A stretch of DNA of 64,000 nt from Dichetophora obliterata (Eukaryota > Arthropoda > Insecta > Diptera > Sciomyzidae), in contig OY986439.1 in the NCBI GenBank assembly GCA_963920525.1, positions 50,037,482-50,101,481 on the forward strand, in the 5' to 3' direction. Shown piece after piece: positions 10,609 to 21,906 of this stretch (the stretch's first letter is position 1; every line of letters begins with the position of its first letter). The position numbers were made by a program, and so were the translations under genes. The notes beneath the pieces are model-generated. The model was not told the DNA's origin. It saw only the letters and a program-made list of their open reading frames with translations, and ran no database searches.

Positions 10609-13499
10609 CAAATAATGGCACTAGGCGAGACCCAGGTGGCCGAGGATGCAGATCCACTGGATTTTCATATACCTGGGTACCGCTTACTGCCATTGTTTTC
10701 TTTGCATAGAGGCATCGCCCTTTTTATAAGAACGGATGTAGCATACCAGTGTGAGAGGAGTCTGAACGTGACCGATCCAGAGTTTAGCTCAATGTGGGTT
10801 TGGTTCAGGCTTCGCTCTCACTTGCTGCATTTTTGTTTTATTTATAGAAGCCCGAATCTAGGGAGAGAGCCCACTTTTAACAAACTGGACTCTCTCTCTG
10901 ATTCGATTACGCATATTTTGGGGTTGTTTCCTGACAGTGAGATCGTTGTAGCAGGCGATTTCAATGTCCACAACCCGGCTTGGTTACGTCACTCGGGCCC
11001 ATTGACACCTGTTGGGCAATATGTTGAGCTATTTGCTGAATCGAACCAATTGATTCAACTAGTGAAGGAACCCACTTTTTTTCCTCAAAGTGATATGCAT
11101 AGCCATAATACCCTTGACCTTTTTCTGACTTCACATCATGAAAAATATGATGTGAGTGTCAACGCACCTCTTGGTAACTCGGACCATTGTACCATCTTCG
11201 CTGTTTTTCCATATTCTAACCCCTGCACCTCTACGCCTAAAGCCCCGAAGAGGACTGCATGGTTTTATGGAAGGGCAAATTGGACTGCGTTAAATAATTT
11301 TTATCGCAACTTCAATTGGAAATTATGTTTCGCTGATAGAAATGTGAATGCCGCGGCTGTCATGATACAAGAAATTATTTTATTGGGTATGCGGTCTTTC
11401 ATTCCCAATAAGATGAGAAGCATTAAACCAAAAGACCACTCATGGTTTAATGAGACTTGCAGGATTGCAGTCAGGTCCAAAGAGGAAGCCTTTCAGAATT
11501 GGCGTTCTAACAAGAATACTGATACTAAAAGACTTCGCATCGAGGCAAGGAATCGCTGTAATGCAATTTTAAAACGCGAAAAGTTTCTGCACGAAGCTCG
11601 CATTCGAGAACAGGTTCTTCTCTGCCCCAAAGGGAGCAAAAATTTTTGGTCATTTGTTAAAAGAGTTAAGAACCAGACATCGTCATCGATTCCAGCTCTT
11701 TTAAAAGATGACCAAATCTTCACTGACTCGGCTGATAAAGCGAACCTATTAGCTAGATTGTTTGCACAAAATTCCACTCTCTCAGATAGCAATCAGCCAC
11801 TGCCCTTTGTTGAGAGTGGATCTTCTGCAATGCAGGAGATATACTTTCGAACGAGAGCAGTTAAAAGGGTCCTCTCAAATCTCAACGTAAACAAAGCCTC
11901 TGGTCCTGATGGCATACCGCCAATTGTGCTTAAAATGTGTGCTTCTTCGCTGGCTCGGCCTTTGCGCAACCTTTTCAACATCTCCTACAGAACAGGAATA
12001 TTTCCATCTTGTTGGAAGGTGGCAAATGTCCAGCCGGTACCTAAAAAGGGTGATGCCACGAACCCTGCAAACTACCGACCCATTGCGATATGCTCTACGC
12101 TTTCCAAAGTTTTGGAGAGCGTAATAAATTTCAACTTTATGAACTATCTGGAGCACAAACAACTGCTCAGTGACCGTCAATATGGTTTCCGTAGGGCTCG
12201 CTCTACTGGTGATCTTATGGCGTTCTTAACCGAAGAATGGAATAAATGCGTTCACTTTTTCGGCGAGAGCAGGGTTGTTGCTCTGGATATTTCAAAAGCG
12301 TTCGACCGAGTGTGGCATAAAGCGCTCGTGTCAAAACTTGCTGCATAAAGTTTTGGTGGTAATTTTGCTCGATGGATCACGTGTTTCCTCAAGGACAGAA
12401 CGATTCGAGTCGTAGTTGACGGTATTTCGTCCGAGAAGCACGCCATCAACGCGGGAGTACCGCAGGGTTCAGTTCTATCGCCCACCTTGTTTCTGGTTTT
12501 TATCAACGACCTTCTGTCGTTGACGCATAACCCAATACATTCGTTTGCGGACGACAGCAGCATTTGTCATTCATATTCATTCAAAAAACGCCCAAGCTCT
12601 ATGGAGATTGAGAGAAAAAGGCAAACTATGAATGACACACTCCTTAAAGATCTACAAAAAATCTCCGAGTGGGGTCTTGCTAATAGAGTAGAGTTCAATG
12701 CAAGCAAGACCCAGTGTTGTCTGTTAACCCACAAGCGAGTGAATTGCCCTTTAGCTCCTCTCAGTATGAATGGTGTGGATCTTGTGGAATCAGCCGCTCT
12801 TGACGTTCTGGGCATATCGATCCAATCTGATCTTCGTTGGAATGATCATATTTTCGATGTGTCGAAAGAAGCGGGCAAGTGCCTAGGTTTTCTAAAACGG
12901 TGCAAAAAATATTTCACTTCAGCTGATCTTCGCATGATCTACACCTCATATATTAGGCCGAAAATGGAGTACAATTCGCACATTTGGGCAGGGGCTTCAA
13001 AATCTTATTTGGAGCTTCTGGACCGAATTCAACGTCGTGCGATATATTTGATAGGGGATGAAAGTATTTCATCCTCTCTCAACTCTCTTGGGCATCGACG
13101 TAATGTAGGTTGCCTAAGCCTTCTGTATAGGTATTACCATGGGAAGTGTTCAAGGGAGATACATGGCCTGACGCCACCAGCTCGTGTGTTTCCCAGGTCC
13201 ACTCGGGCAGCTGTCCAAGCCCACCCCTTTACCATTGCATCGATGCCTAATAGAACCTCGCATTACCGCGATAATTCATTCTTTAGTCGCGCGGTTAAGT
13301 TGTGGAATAGTCTCCCTGCGAGCGTGTTTCCCGGCAGTTTTGAGCTGTGCAAATTCAAAACAAATCTTCACCGACACTACTCCATCTATCCACCCTCCAA
13401 CTAACTATCACCCATCTTCCGAATCAACACAATGCTTACGCATTTATAGGGGGCATCCCCTGAGCGTTGGTTCAGTCTAAAAAAACAAAAAAAAAAAAA
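10609..13499 (+). mobile_element. 5'-truncated Jockey-superfamily LINE nested in the gypsy element
   Basis: A non-LTR retrotransposon lacking its 5' end: no ORF1, and the endonuclease starts inside the domain. It has an endonuclease, RT with FADD, a C-terminal region, a short 3' UTR and an A-rich tail at about 13478-13499. Gypsy-like coding resumes directly after the tail. I could not find a target site duplication at the junctions. The exact clade (Jockey, CR1 or relative) needs a tree. Confidence 0.8.
10612..13404 (+). pseudogene. LINE ORF2 endonuclease / reverse transcriptase, truncated, one internal stop
   Basis: The endonuclease part retains an ETQ Glu, the GDFNVHNPAW catalytic Asp/Asn motif and GNSDHC near its end, but the N-terminal catalytic Asn region is missing. 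RT begins near 11880 (KASGPDGIPP), continues through QYGFRRARST and DISKAFDRVWH, and has GVPQGSVLSP and the FADD active site near 12544. The C-terminal WNSLP-type segment lies near 13305. A TAA at 12346-12348 interrupts the same frame after the DISKAFDRVWH block; the frame resumes at once and runs to 13404. Truncation plus the stop make it non-functional. Confidence 0.85.
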
Positions 13500-13571
13500 G
13501 CGCCAGTTGAGACCGCGTCAAGCTGGTAAAGTTGTAAAAATAAGTAAACTTACAAATCTTGAGTTTGATTA
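13500..13571 (+). pseudogene. gypsy coding tail downstream of the LINE
   Basis: After the A-tail an open stretch encodes a basic RQLRPRQAGKVVK-type peptide ending in TAA at 13569-13571. It resembles the Arg/Pro-rich end of gypsy integrases and matches in style the RPLHRP sequence before the LINE. This is why I place the LINE inside the last part of the gypsy ORF. Confidence 0.5.
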
Positions 13572-13765
13572 AATTTTGGTGTTGTTAACGATTGAATTTT
13601 AAATTACAAACATTAAATATAAGTAAAAGTAAACAGTACGCACAGTATTTAATATTACCTTTACGTACAACTTTGAAGTATTCAAAAAAAAAATCGTGTA
13701 TGTAATTATTAATCACTACATATTTATCTATGTTGTTCTCATAAATATTTTGTTATTCAAAACTT

Positions 13766-13774
13766 AAAGAGGGG
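13766..13774 (+). promoter_or_regulatory. polypurine tract of the gypsy element
   Basis: AAAGAGGGG lies two bases before the 3' LTR, the position of the plus-strand primer in LTR retrotransposons. Confidence 0.65.
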
Positions 13775-13776
13775 CG

Positions 13777-13927
13777 TGTTAGATACTATGAATTCTACCA
13801 ATCTGGCATCGCTTACACTACGTAACATACATGTAAAAACTTGTATATGTGAAATGAATAAAGACATTCGGAAAACCAAACTTGAATAGAACACACGCGT
13901 TTTTATTTCTTGAGCTGATACACAGCA
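13777..13927 (+). repeat. 3' LTR of the gypsy element
   Basis: Direct copy of the LTR at 6317-6467, beginning TGTTAGATACTATG and ending CACAGCA before the GTTAC duplication. Confidence 0.88.
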
Positions 13928-14721
13928 GTTACTAAACAATCGAAATAAATATTCGAATGAAAATTATATTAAAAGTAAACTTTAATTTACTACATTTAAG
14001 GTCAAACTACAATTAATAAAAACACTGCTCATTGTATTAAATTTTTAATATTTTTGTTTAGTTTTTTTACATGTTCATACATAAAATCTAGGTATTCAAT
14101 TGATTTATATGGTTACAAGTAAATTATACATCCCTATGGCTTAACGAATAAAAATAAATTGTCAATAGCGGCATTATAGCTACGCCAGTGTTTTTCTCTC
14201 TTGTTTTTTGCTCTCCGAATTGCATCTACCTGGTTATTCTGCCATGGTACTGCCCATTAGCCATGGTACTGCCCATTCACGAGCGGCGATGTGTGGTTGT
14301 CAAAATTATCTGTTCATGCAATTAATCACAGAAATGTGAAAAAATAAGCGACGACTTAAACAAAGCTAGTCAATCGCAGCAAACTAAAAACATTACAATA
14401 AACTTCGCTAACAAATTTAATGAATCAAAGAAAAGTTAAAAATCAACAACTCCTTTAGCTGTTTTTGATAACTACCAATCGCTGTCACGGCTACCTTGTC
14501 AAATAATTATATCATGGTACTGCCTATTTATTTTAAAGTGAAAAGAGAGAGCTCATTTGAAATCTCCCAACTTATTCTCTGAGTCTCTCTGAGAAACGTT
14601 GCCATAGAAATTCCTCGCAACAAACTTTGAGTCAGAATTTTCACGCAACAAATAAATAGATGTTGCCAGCGAAACTTCACGCAAACGAACAGAGTACTAG
14701 GCCTTAGGCAGATTAATTAAA
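13928..14721. other. no gene seen; short tandem repeat inside
   Basis: AT-rich sequence. Near its end (14590-14710) are segments resembling the arm of the 4734-5102 MITE family, ending GAACAGAGTACTAGGCC. Confidence 0.4.
14242..14280. repeat. two-copy ~19 bp tandem repeat
   Basis: CCATGGTACTGCCCATT occurs twice back to back. A third, altered copy lies near 14514 (TCATGGTACTGCCTATT). Confidence 0.6.
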
Positions 14722-15058
14722 TAAAAAAAAAATAAACTGGCCATTTCAGCCCTTGAAAGGACTTTGACCTAGCTTTTATTGATCAATGTGTTGTGCGTGT
14801 TATTAAATGTTTGATCACAAATAACCGAGAACTGGACCTACGAGTTTTATGCCGTCTCCGAACGGCTTATGTTCTCAAGAAGCTTTAAATGGCAATTTTT
14901 ACTCTCTGAGGTTTGCCATTGTCTGCAGAGAGGTGACGACCGAACAGAAAAATTAATTCAATTGAAAAAACTTTCTGTCTGAGCTGGAATTGAACCCGGG
15001 CTACCACCGTTCTTTAGCTTAGGGGCCACGCACTCTACCCACTAGGCTACGGTCGCCA
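14722..15058 (-). mobile_element. tRNA-derived SINE
   Basis: On the minus strand the head starts GGCGACCGTAGCC. It carries an RNA polymerase III A box (TAGCCTAGTGGGTAGAG, complement of 15033-15049) and B box (GGGTTCAATTCC, complement of 14986-14997) with tRNA-like spacing. A non-tRNA body of about 260 bp and a T/A-rich tail follow. It ends against a MITE arm at 15061. The head is too divergent from a cloverleaf to be a working tRNA. A related fragment occurs near 59884. Confidence 0.75.
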
Positions 15059-15060
15059 CT

Positions 15061-15245
15061 TGAATAATTAAATAGTCGTGAAAAAATGTGGCTCAGAAAC
15101 ATGCTGCGATAATTTTTCGCAGCGGAACAGAGTACTGCTCTGACGAACAAGTTGTGAAAATGTCCACTCTTTTTTTTTGCAGCTGTCATATTTTGTATGG
15201 AGATTTGAGTGAAATTTAATATGAAACTTAATAGAGTACTATGCT
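15061..15245. mobile_element. MITE arm related to the 4734-5102 element
   Basis: Matches the loop and right arm of the foldback element at 4734-5102, including GCAGCGGAACAGAGTACTGC and the ATTTGAGTGAAATTT block. The left arm is not directly adjacent; the SINE occupies the junction, so the SINE may have inserted into the loop. Confidence 0.6.
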
Positions 15246-15670
15246 TAAGAGTTTGTTTCATAAATAAATTTTTAAATTCTATCATTTACATTTCATTTAA
15301 CGAAAAGGATCCAATCAAATAAGACTTTTTATAAGGGTAGGCTTTAATTGCGTGAATATCGTTTTAAAAGCCATGTTTTTTTTACTAAAAAAGTTTATTT
15401 ACCTAAGTTTTTCCATAATGTATTAAAAACAAGTATCTAGAAGTTGTCTGCTACATTTAAAACGTTTTTTTACGTGTTGTGAACAATCTACTTTTTGTCA
15501 CTTAAAGCGGCTGTGTATCAATTCTGTTAATTTTCTGTTCAAAATTATGTTCTATAATTCATATTACAATATGTTATTAAAACTTCTTCTAAGTTGTCGA
15601 TGGTGAAATTTTGACGCTTTTCAGAAAATATAATTTTGTATGCGGAGAAACTTCTTTCTTTTCTCCGATG
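15246..15670. other. no gene seen
   Basis: AT-rich sequence with no recognisable feature. Confidence 0.4.
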
Positions 15671-15711
15671 GGAGATGAGAGAAGAAGAAGAGGAGAAGAA
15701 GAAAGAAGAAA
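15671..15711. repeat. GA/GAA-rich simple repeat
   Basis: A purine-only run made of GAAGAAGAAGAGGAG units. Confidence 0.7.
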
Positions 15712-15979
15712 TTTATTAAAAATGTAGACGAACTGATTTTTTTGCACTCAGAAAATCAAAAATATTTTCAACACGTAAAATTTATACAAAAAAACAGTAA
15801 AAAAGAGTACATTATTAAAAACAGTAATTTTGCGTACTGTTTTGAGTATATGCCATAAAACAGTACATTGTCCAAAAAATAGTACTGTACTGTTTCAAAA
15901 AAACGCATCTGGCATCCCTATCCTGTACCCTCTGAAAACGTTCATGTCTATGATAGAAATTGCTAACATACATTTGCGA

Positions 15980-16110
15980 TTAAATGGACTTGCGTGTATT
16001 TTACATATGCATAAAATATGCAAATTTGCAATTTTTTAATATGCATATGCACTTAATATATGCATATGCATTTTGCATGCAATATGCAAATATGCAAAAA
16101 TTGTTTTATG
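15980..16110. repeat. cluster of ATATGCAT-type palindromic units
   Basis: About ten overlapping copies of TATGCA/TGCATA in both orientations, for example AATATGCATATGCA and TTTGCATGCAATATGC, in 130 bp. It can fold in many ways. Confidence 0.6.
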
Positions 16111-19084
16111 TTTTCCGAGATATATCTGTGTCATCGAAATAGTTTTGTGATCATTCAATACAAATATGCAATTTCATATTTTCTGCTGTCTATTTAATAT
16201 CAAGTAACTTAAAATTGAGTTAATGTTTTAAAAAGTTTAGCATGTTTTTCCAAAAAATAGTTTAAAAGATTATTTTAAATTTTATTTTCCTCATGTAACT
16301 AATTTTTTTTTGTGTAAATATTTTTTGTTAAACAAATTTTCTTTGCAACTTAAGAGACAAAAACTGAACAAACTTGACAAATCTAAAATCGATAAGGAAC
16401 AGCAATAATATCCGCTTAGCTAACATGTGCTGCATGTTGATAGAAACGCATAAAAGTCCACCAAAAAAGCAAACCGGAAGTTCTTGTCAAATTACATTTA
16501 GTATAGTATATCCGTTGACAAATTTTTTTTAAAGCTGCTCTAATGCTTTTTATTGGCAGGACTTCATGTGTTTTTGTAGAGTTTTCTTTCAATGAAAGTG
16601 TGTTTGGTTTTTCTAGTCTTCTGCACGTACCACACGCTATTTATTGATGACATAATTTTGTTATTTTCTGGTTTTTTTCCAGTCATCAGTTCATTTGAGG
16701 ATTTTTATTATGTGCAACAAAAGAAAAAAAAACACAAACACACACTTTTACAAAAAAAAAAACAACATACAATTATCTTGTGGGCGGAAGGAAAGTGCTG
16801 GAGCATTGTGTCTTTTACTAAGTACGAATTAATTTCGTGCTTCTTATTGCGTGATTTCTTTGTTTTTGTTCACTAAACATGATTTCTGGTTTATTCTTAG
16901 TTTTATTTTTTATGCTTTACGAGATGATGTTGGTTAAACAAGATTTGTGCCTAATACAGACATACTCTTTTATGTGTCCATGTGTGTGGTTGTGGAAGTG
17001 TGCATGTATCTGAGAGAACACAGAAAACTGATGGCAGCAGCTGCTTTTAAGCGCACATTGTATTAGTGTATTTAATAGATAAATTTTCTTGTTATTGTGT
17101 GCGTGCTTATATACACTTCCGGTTGTTTGTCCCAAATACATATTGGACATCAGAGTGAGTAGCAACTTAACTGCAAAATTATACATATATTCCCACACAT
17201 GTGTCTGTGTTCGTGCATTTAGACGAAAACAATTTTTTATTTAAAACAGACTTCTTTGGTTCTTAATTAAAACAAGTTTATTTGATTTTATGGCCGAAGG
17301 TTAGAAAGATAATATTTTAGGTACAAAAAATATTTAAAAAATAAAATTTAAAACAAAAAACTCACTTCAAATAAAGTACTACTACAGTGCACATTTGTAC
17401 TACATGCAGTTGCTGCGCATTGCAGTAAATGTTAATTGCTAGCAGCTGTAGCCACAACAAATAACAACAAACACACACAAACTGTAGCTTTTTAGCTTTT
17501 GCTATTTGTTTTTAAAAACAAACAGAAGTAAATAAAATCAACAGCAAAAGTGTACCCAGCGGAGTTGTATTCAGAGTAATGAAAATAGAAAATCACGCCA
17601 TATTTTTTTGTTTTTGGCAACGTTGAGACTTTAATTGAAATCAAAGAAAAAATAAGAGAAAAAGAGGAAGAGTAGTGGTGCAAGTAGTAGTAGAAAAAAA
17701 TGGTAGCTGCAACAGAAGTGAATCACTACCAAAGCACCCCATTTGCCAGTGGCTTAAATTTTGTTGTTCTTCCAAACGCATTTGCTTATAAAGTTTGTCC
17801 GTTGTTGGCTTTGCTTTCGTCCTTTTTTTCATATACTCTTTCATACATGCCTTTCTTTGTAAAACATAAATAGTAAACATTTCTAGAGATTATTTGAACA
17901 TCATGCAAAAGAAGAAGCTTAGCCATTTTATGGGGCGTATGAGTAATTATAATAAAACATGTAAGGCGTTCTTTCATTCGAGGTCAACAAATATACAATT
18001 TAGGCTTATGTTGTGCATAACTGCTTTACAAATAATGTACTACTCAGCTAATGTAGAGCTTTGTAAATAAATCCGAACATTTATCTTTTTTTATTAGCAA
18101 CTATAAGCAATGATTTTAATAGAGATACAACATGAATTTTTCTACATTTGCATTATCTAGAACTTTTGCACTACATTCAAGAGTATCGACATAAAAATCA
18201 CTTTATAGGCATTAAGTCAGCTATTTACTTTATTTAAAATAAAAATGTAAAGCATATTTTGCAACAAAATAATTTATTTTAGTATAGAATATTAACTCAT
18301 TTCCGGCGGCTCCTTAACTACCGGTCCAAAATCGATGAAACTTCGTCCAGAGCCTATATATGGCCCTAAACTTTATCTGGCAAAATTTTTACCTCCACAG
18401 GTAAGGGCTGGGCGGACTGATGCATTTTTGCACCACTAGCTGCATTACATACCTTCACAGCCGTACCTGCCCATCTTAAAACAGCAAGCAGGCTCTACAT
18501 TTATTTTAACATAAAATTTAAAACTTATAATAGTTATTATTGAAAAGCAATTTTTGATATTGTTATTTGAAATTTTTCCGGAATTTTCAAAAAAAAGAAA
18601 ACCCAAATATTGCAACGCGCCCTGGGCACAAAATCCAAGTAAACGACCGAATTGACTCAAACCAAAAATAATGGATATTGTCAAAGGTCCATACTAACAT
18701 AATCTATACAGTGCCAGGTAATATCACTTTCGCGCTCAACTGGAAAAAAATCCTGAAGCAACTGGTGCAAAAATGCACCAATGGCTGGAAATGGATTAAA
18801 GTAGATATTAAAATCAAATTTTGAGCAATTAATCACTTTAATCAAGCAATTTCTTTGGTCCCTCCTGCCAAACGCACTTGAAGGAAATCACTTCTTTCAA
18901 ATTTTTTTAGTGAAATTTCACAAACTAGAAATAAAAAACCACAAGAACTAGAAAATTCATAACCAATTATCATAAACAAATTGCAAATTATTGTACAACC
19001 TAAATTTTAAGATATTGCATATTTCGATAGAACTTATTTTTAGTACTTATTAAAAACCCCGAGTAAAAATAAAAGTAGTCAAAC
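16111..19084. other. no gene seen; AT-rich intergenic DNA
   Basis: No coding region can be supported; ORFs here are short and low-complexity. GCATTTTTGCACCA near 18421 and its complement near 18764 could be the ends of a decayed small element. The tract 16900-17900 has the look of single-copy host DNA. Confidence 0.4.
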
Positions 19085-19670
19085 ATGGAACGTACGGCCG
19101 GACAAGGGTCGAACATGGCCTTAAAATAATCAAAAAATTCTAGCGGCTTAACGAGGCCTGAATTAAATTTTTTAATAAAAAAAATTAGCTAAATATTGTT
19201 TCGATGAGTGGAATTTTAGTTTATGTATCTTAACTTTATGTTTCTTTTTTAATGTTGATTTATGGTTTTTCAACCAACCAGTCAGGATTTTAAATATATT
19301 TTTTAACACATTTCATTGGACTATGTACAATTAATGGTAATGAAAAAAGATTACAAAAATACAAAAAATTTATTAAAAAAAAAAAATAATATATTTCATT
19401 AGCTTGTACCAGGTTAAACATGCATAAATTTAATTTGTTTCACATGTAAGTATAAAGTTTCACTTTTCATTAAAAAGTTGCTCATGTTAACTATAGAAAA
19501 ATCACTTTTCGGCCGATGTACGGCCACTGTACGCCCGTATCTCGTTTGTACAGACAATAGTATTTCAAAACAGCTTCTGTACGGCAACTTTTTGTCCAAC
19601 AATTTTTTGAATCGACCCTTGTTCGGGCAAAAACATATTTAAAGGGATGCCTTGTTCGGCCGTTGTTTGG
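19085..19670. repeat. cluster of degenerate GGCCGAACAAGGGTCGAAC units
   Basis: Variants of this ~20 nt motif occur in both orientations (near 19096, 19508, 19612 and 19650), separated by unrelated AT-rich DNA. A second, denser cluster lies at 21690-21906. Not coding. Confidence 0.5.
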
Positions 19671-19689
19671 TCTTAGCTAAAATAGTTGT

Positions 19690-19830
19690 TGTTAATTTGG
19701 TTTATTACGGCTATATTGGTCTTTTTGGTGAAAATGAAAATAAATAAGAGAAAATTAATTCCATTCTTTTGCCGACGTTTCGGTAGTCTCTTCTACTTTC
19801 CTCAGGGGAGTGAATTCAATTGAATAATTA
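19690..19830. other. possible retroelement remnant
   Basis: Contains GCCGACGTTTCGGTAG followed by TCCTCAGGGG. A CGTTTCG motif followed by such a block recurs in untranslated ends of some CR1- or Penelope-type elements. Recognition is from memory and weak. Confidence 0.25.
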
Positions 19831-20117
19831 TTTCTTATTCTTTCATAATTCTTACAATACTGCAGCGGCCCGACTTCATAAGCATTTAAATATACAAATG
19901 ATTGAAATAAATTGAGTTGACGACACGAACAATGATTATAAAAAATTAATAAAAAAATTAAACACTGAAAGACAAACTTAAATTTAAAAACATATCACCG
20001 ACTCGAATTTTAAAATTGCAATTTTGTAAATTACAGCTGATGTTATTTTTGTTCTAAGTCTCTAAGATTGTAAAAATAAAATATTATAAAAAAAAATTTT
20101 ACATTTAGTATAATCTC
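19831..20117. other. no gene seen
   Basis: Short AT-rich spacer. Confidence 0.4.
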
Positions 20118-20815
20118 ACTGTGCCAAACGGATCCGTTTCGAATTCAAGATGGACTTACTTCTTCATATTTTTTATTCGAAACGGATTGCTCTTCGCATC
20201 CGGAACTGATCCTTTTTTGTATGAAATTCCTCTCAAAAATACGAATCGCTTTTTCCACTTTTTCGGATTCGGCACGGACTCGAAACTGACTTCATATTCG
20301 AATCCGTTTCAGACTCTTTTTTTTATATAATTCGAATTCGCAACGGACTCGTTTTTTCTTAATAGTTCCGATTCAAAACGAAACAATAAAGTTTATGCTA
20401 TATTCAAAATATTTTTTTGTTATTTCAGTTTTTACATTCTTACATATTACATTTTATTATATTATATTTTGCATATAATACTTTATTATCATTAAATTAT
20501 ATTTTACAAATTAAATAAATAAAGAAATAAAAATTTATTTCAATAATGATTTAGGCACGCGCCTAATGATATAAAGAAAAATCTTTAAAATAAATAGAAG
20601 CACAAAATTGTATTTCATACTGCCAATCAACTGAAAATAAAATAAAAGATTTTATAACAAATTTAAGACTGCCTTTTATGATAACGTTGTGACCATTTGT
20701 TGACGGATTCGTAATGGGTTTGAAACGGATCCGTCGAAACATAAGGAAGCAAAATGCGTACTGATGGACTCGTAACTGGTTAAACACGGATCCGCATCCA
20801 TTTTTGTGCACATTG
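20118..20815. repeat. region with repeated AAACGGATCCGT-type motifs
   Basis: GGATCCGTTTCGAATTC near 20129, TCGAATCCGTTTCAGACTC near 20298, GAAACGGATCCGTCG near 20721 and ACACGGATCCGC near 20784 are variants of one motif in both orientations, enclosing an AT-rich core. This may be a MITE with subterminal repeats; ends are not defined. Confidence 0.45.
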
Positions 20816-21689
20816 GAATAGAACAATACCCCGATTATCTCCCATACAAAGTGTCATCATAAAATCGTTAAAATTTTTTATTATTACACAAATCTAATCT
20901 AAAATCTTTCAATTTTGCAACGTATTCTTAAATTTTTAATTTGCAGTTTTAGCATAAAATTTGACAAACTTGTGTGGAAATAAAGTCCCATACAAACTGA
21001 CGTTATTGTTATCAAAAAACAAATCCTTTATAAATCCAAAAAAATAATTAATTCACCTGATATTTTGCACATAAGTTTTGCTGTTTGAAACGTTCTATGA
21101 GCTTAGAATTTAGAAAAAATTTAATGAAAACAAAGCCTTATCTTCTTTGCAAAGTGATATCAAGTAAAATCCTCCTAACTGCAAAAATGCTTAAACACGA
21201 TCGTGGAAGTTTGTTTAACTACGAAATATTCTTACCATGTAGTTCGTAAATAAAATTAAAAAGGAAGACAAACACATGTCAATCAATCAAACAATCCACT
21301 GAGAAAAGGTGTGTTGAATCCACTTAAATTCTTGTGTCTGCAAAAATAATATTATTCTCAAAGCTAGTCGTAAATTTGAAAAACTGTAACAGATTTGAAA
21401 AATTGTTTTTTTTTTAAAGCACGTAAATAAATATTCAATTTTTTAAACATTTTATAAAGCCATCTTCAAATGCTTGTATCTAGAAATTTACAGAATTTGA
21501 CATATAAAGTTAGTATGATTGTATTATAAATAATAAAAGCAATGTTTATGTGTCAAAACATTTGCTAAAATTTAAACTAATGTAGTGCATGAAACTTTTC
21601 GCCCAACTCGCATTTAAGTTGCTGTAGTTATAAATGTGAGAAAAAACCACAAAAAGGCTAAAAAGGTTAAAAAATTTTTTTTAAAACTC
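20816..21689. other. no gene seen
   Basis: AT-rich sequence with no supportable feature. Confidence 0.4.
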
Positions 21690-21906
21690 GGGCCACCGAA
21701 CCGTGGCTGAACGAGGATCGAACAGTGCCGTATAGTGGTCGAACAGAAATAAAACAGAGGCTTGAGTATACAATTGTTTAACTATTGCCAAACAGTGACT
21801 GAACAAGGGTGGAGCAGTGGCCGAACAAGGATCGAACAGTGACCATTTTAAAGTTATTTTAGCCAAACAAGGGTCAAAAAGTGGCCGTACAACGGACGTT
21901 TACTCG
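21690..21906. repeat. dense array of GGCCGAACAAGGGTCGAACAG-like units
   Basis: At least eight degenerate units of the motif seen at 19085-19670 (for example near 21694, 21714, 21737, 21790, 21812, 21828 and 21865), mostly in one orientation and irregularly spaced. Not coding. Confidence 0.55.

Larger units (their letters stand above)
6317..13927 (+). mobile_element. Ty3/gypsy LTR retrotransposon, probable Mag-like, with nested LINE
   Basis: The element is bounded by two ~151 bp LTRs and flanked by GTTAC on both sides (6312-6316 and 13928-13932). In order it shows a tRNA primer site, gag, zinc knuckles, DTG protease, RT, RNase H, integrase, a purine tract and the 3' LTR. That order (RT before integrase) is that of Ty3/gypsy. 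The very short LTR and two CCHC knuckles suggest the Mag lineage, which is inference. It cannot move by itself: the gag start, a gag-pol frame, the RT YxDD motif and the integrase frame are all broken, and a LINE occupies 10609-13499. The LTRs look identical over 149 bp despite this. Confidence 0.88.

Noticed and set aside
11875..12180. 101-codon minus-strand frame
   Set aside because: Antisense of the LINE RT domain.
6604..13404. Intact endogenous retrovirus with env
   Set aside because: The third reading region is LINE endonuclease-RT, not an envelope gene; no env-like sequence is present.
16592..16876. Open frame of 94 codons with hydrophobic start
   Set aside because: Signal-like N-terminus is followed by a Lys/His homopolymer region from A-runs; no other support.
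21690..21906. CRISPR-like array
   Set aside because: Units are degenerate, irregularly spaced and without uniform spacers; the context is eukaryotic.
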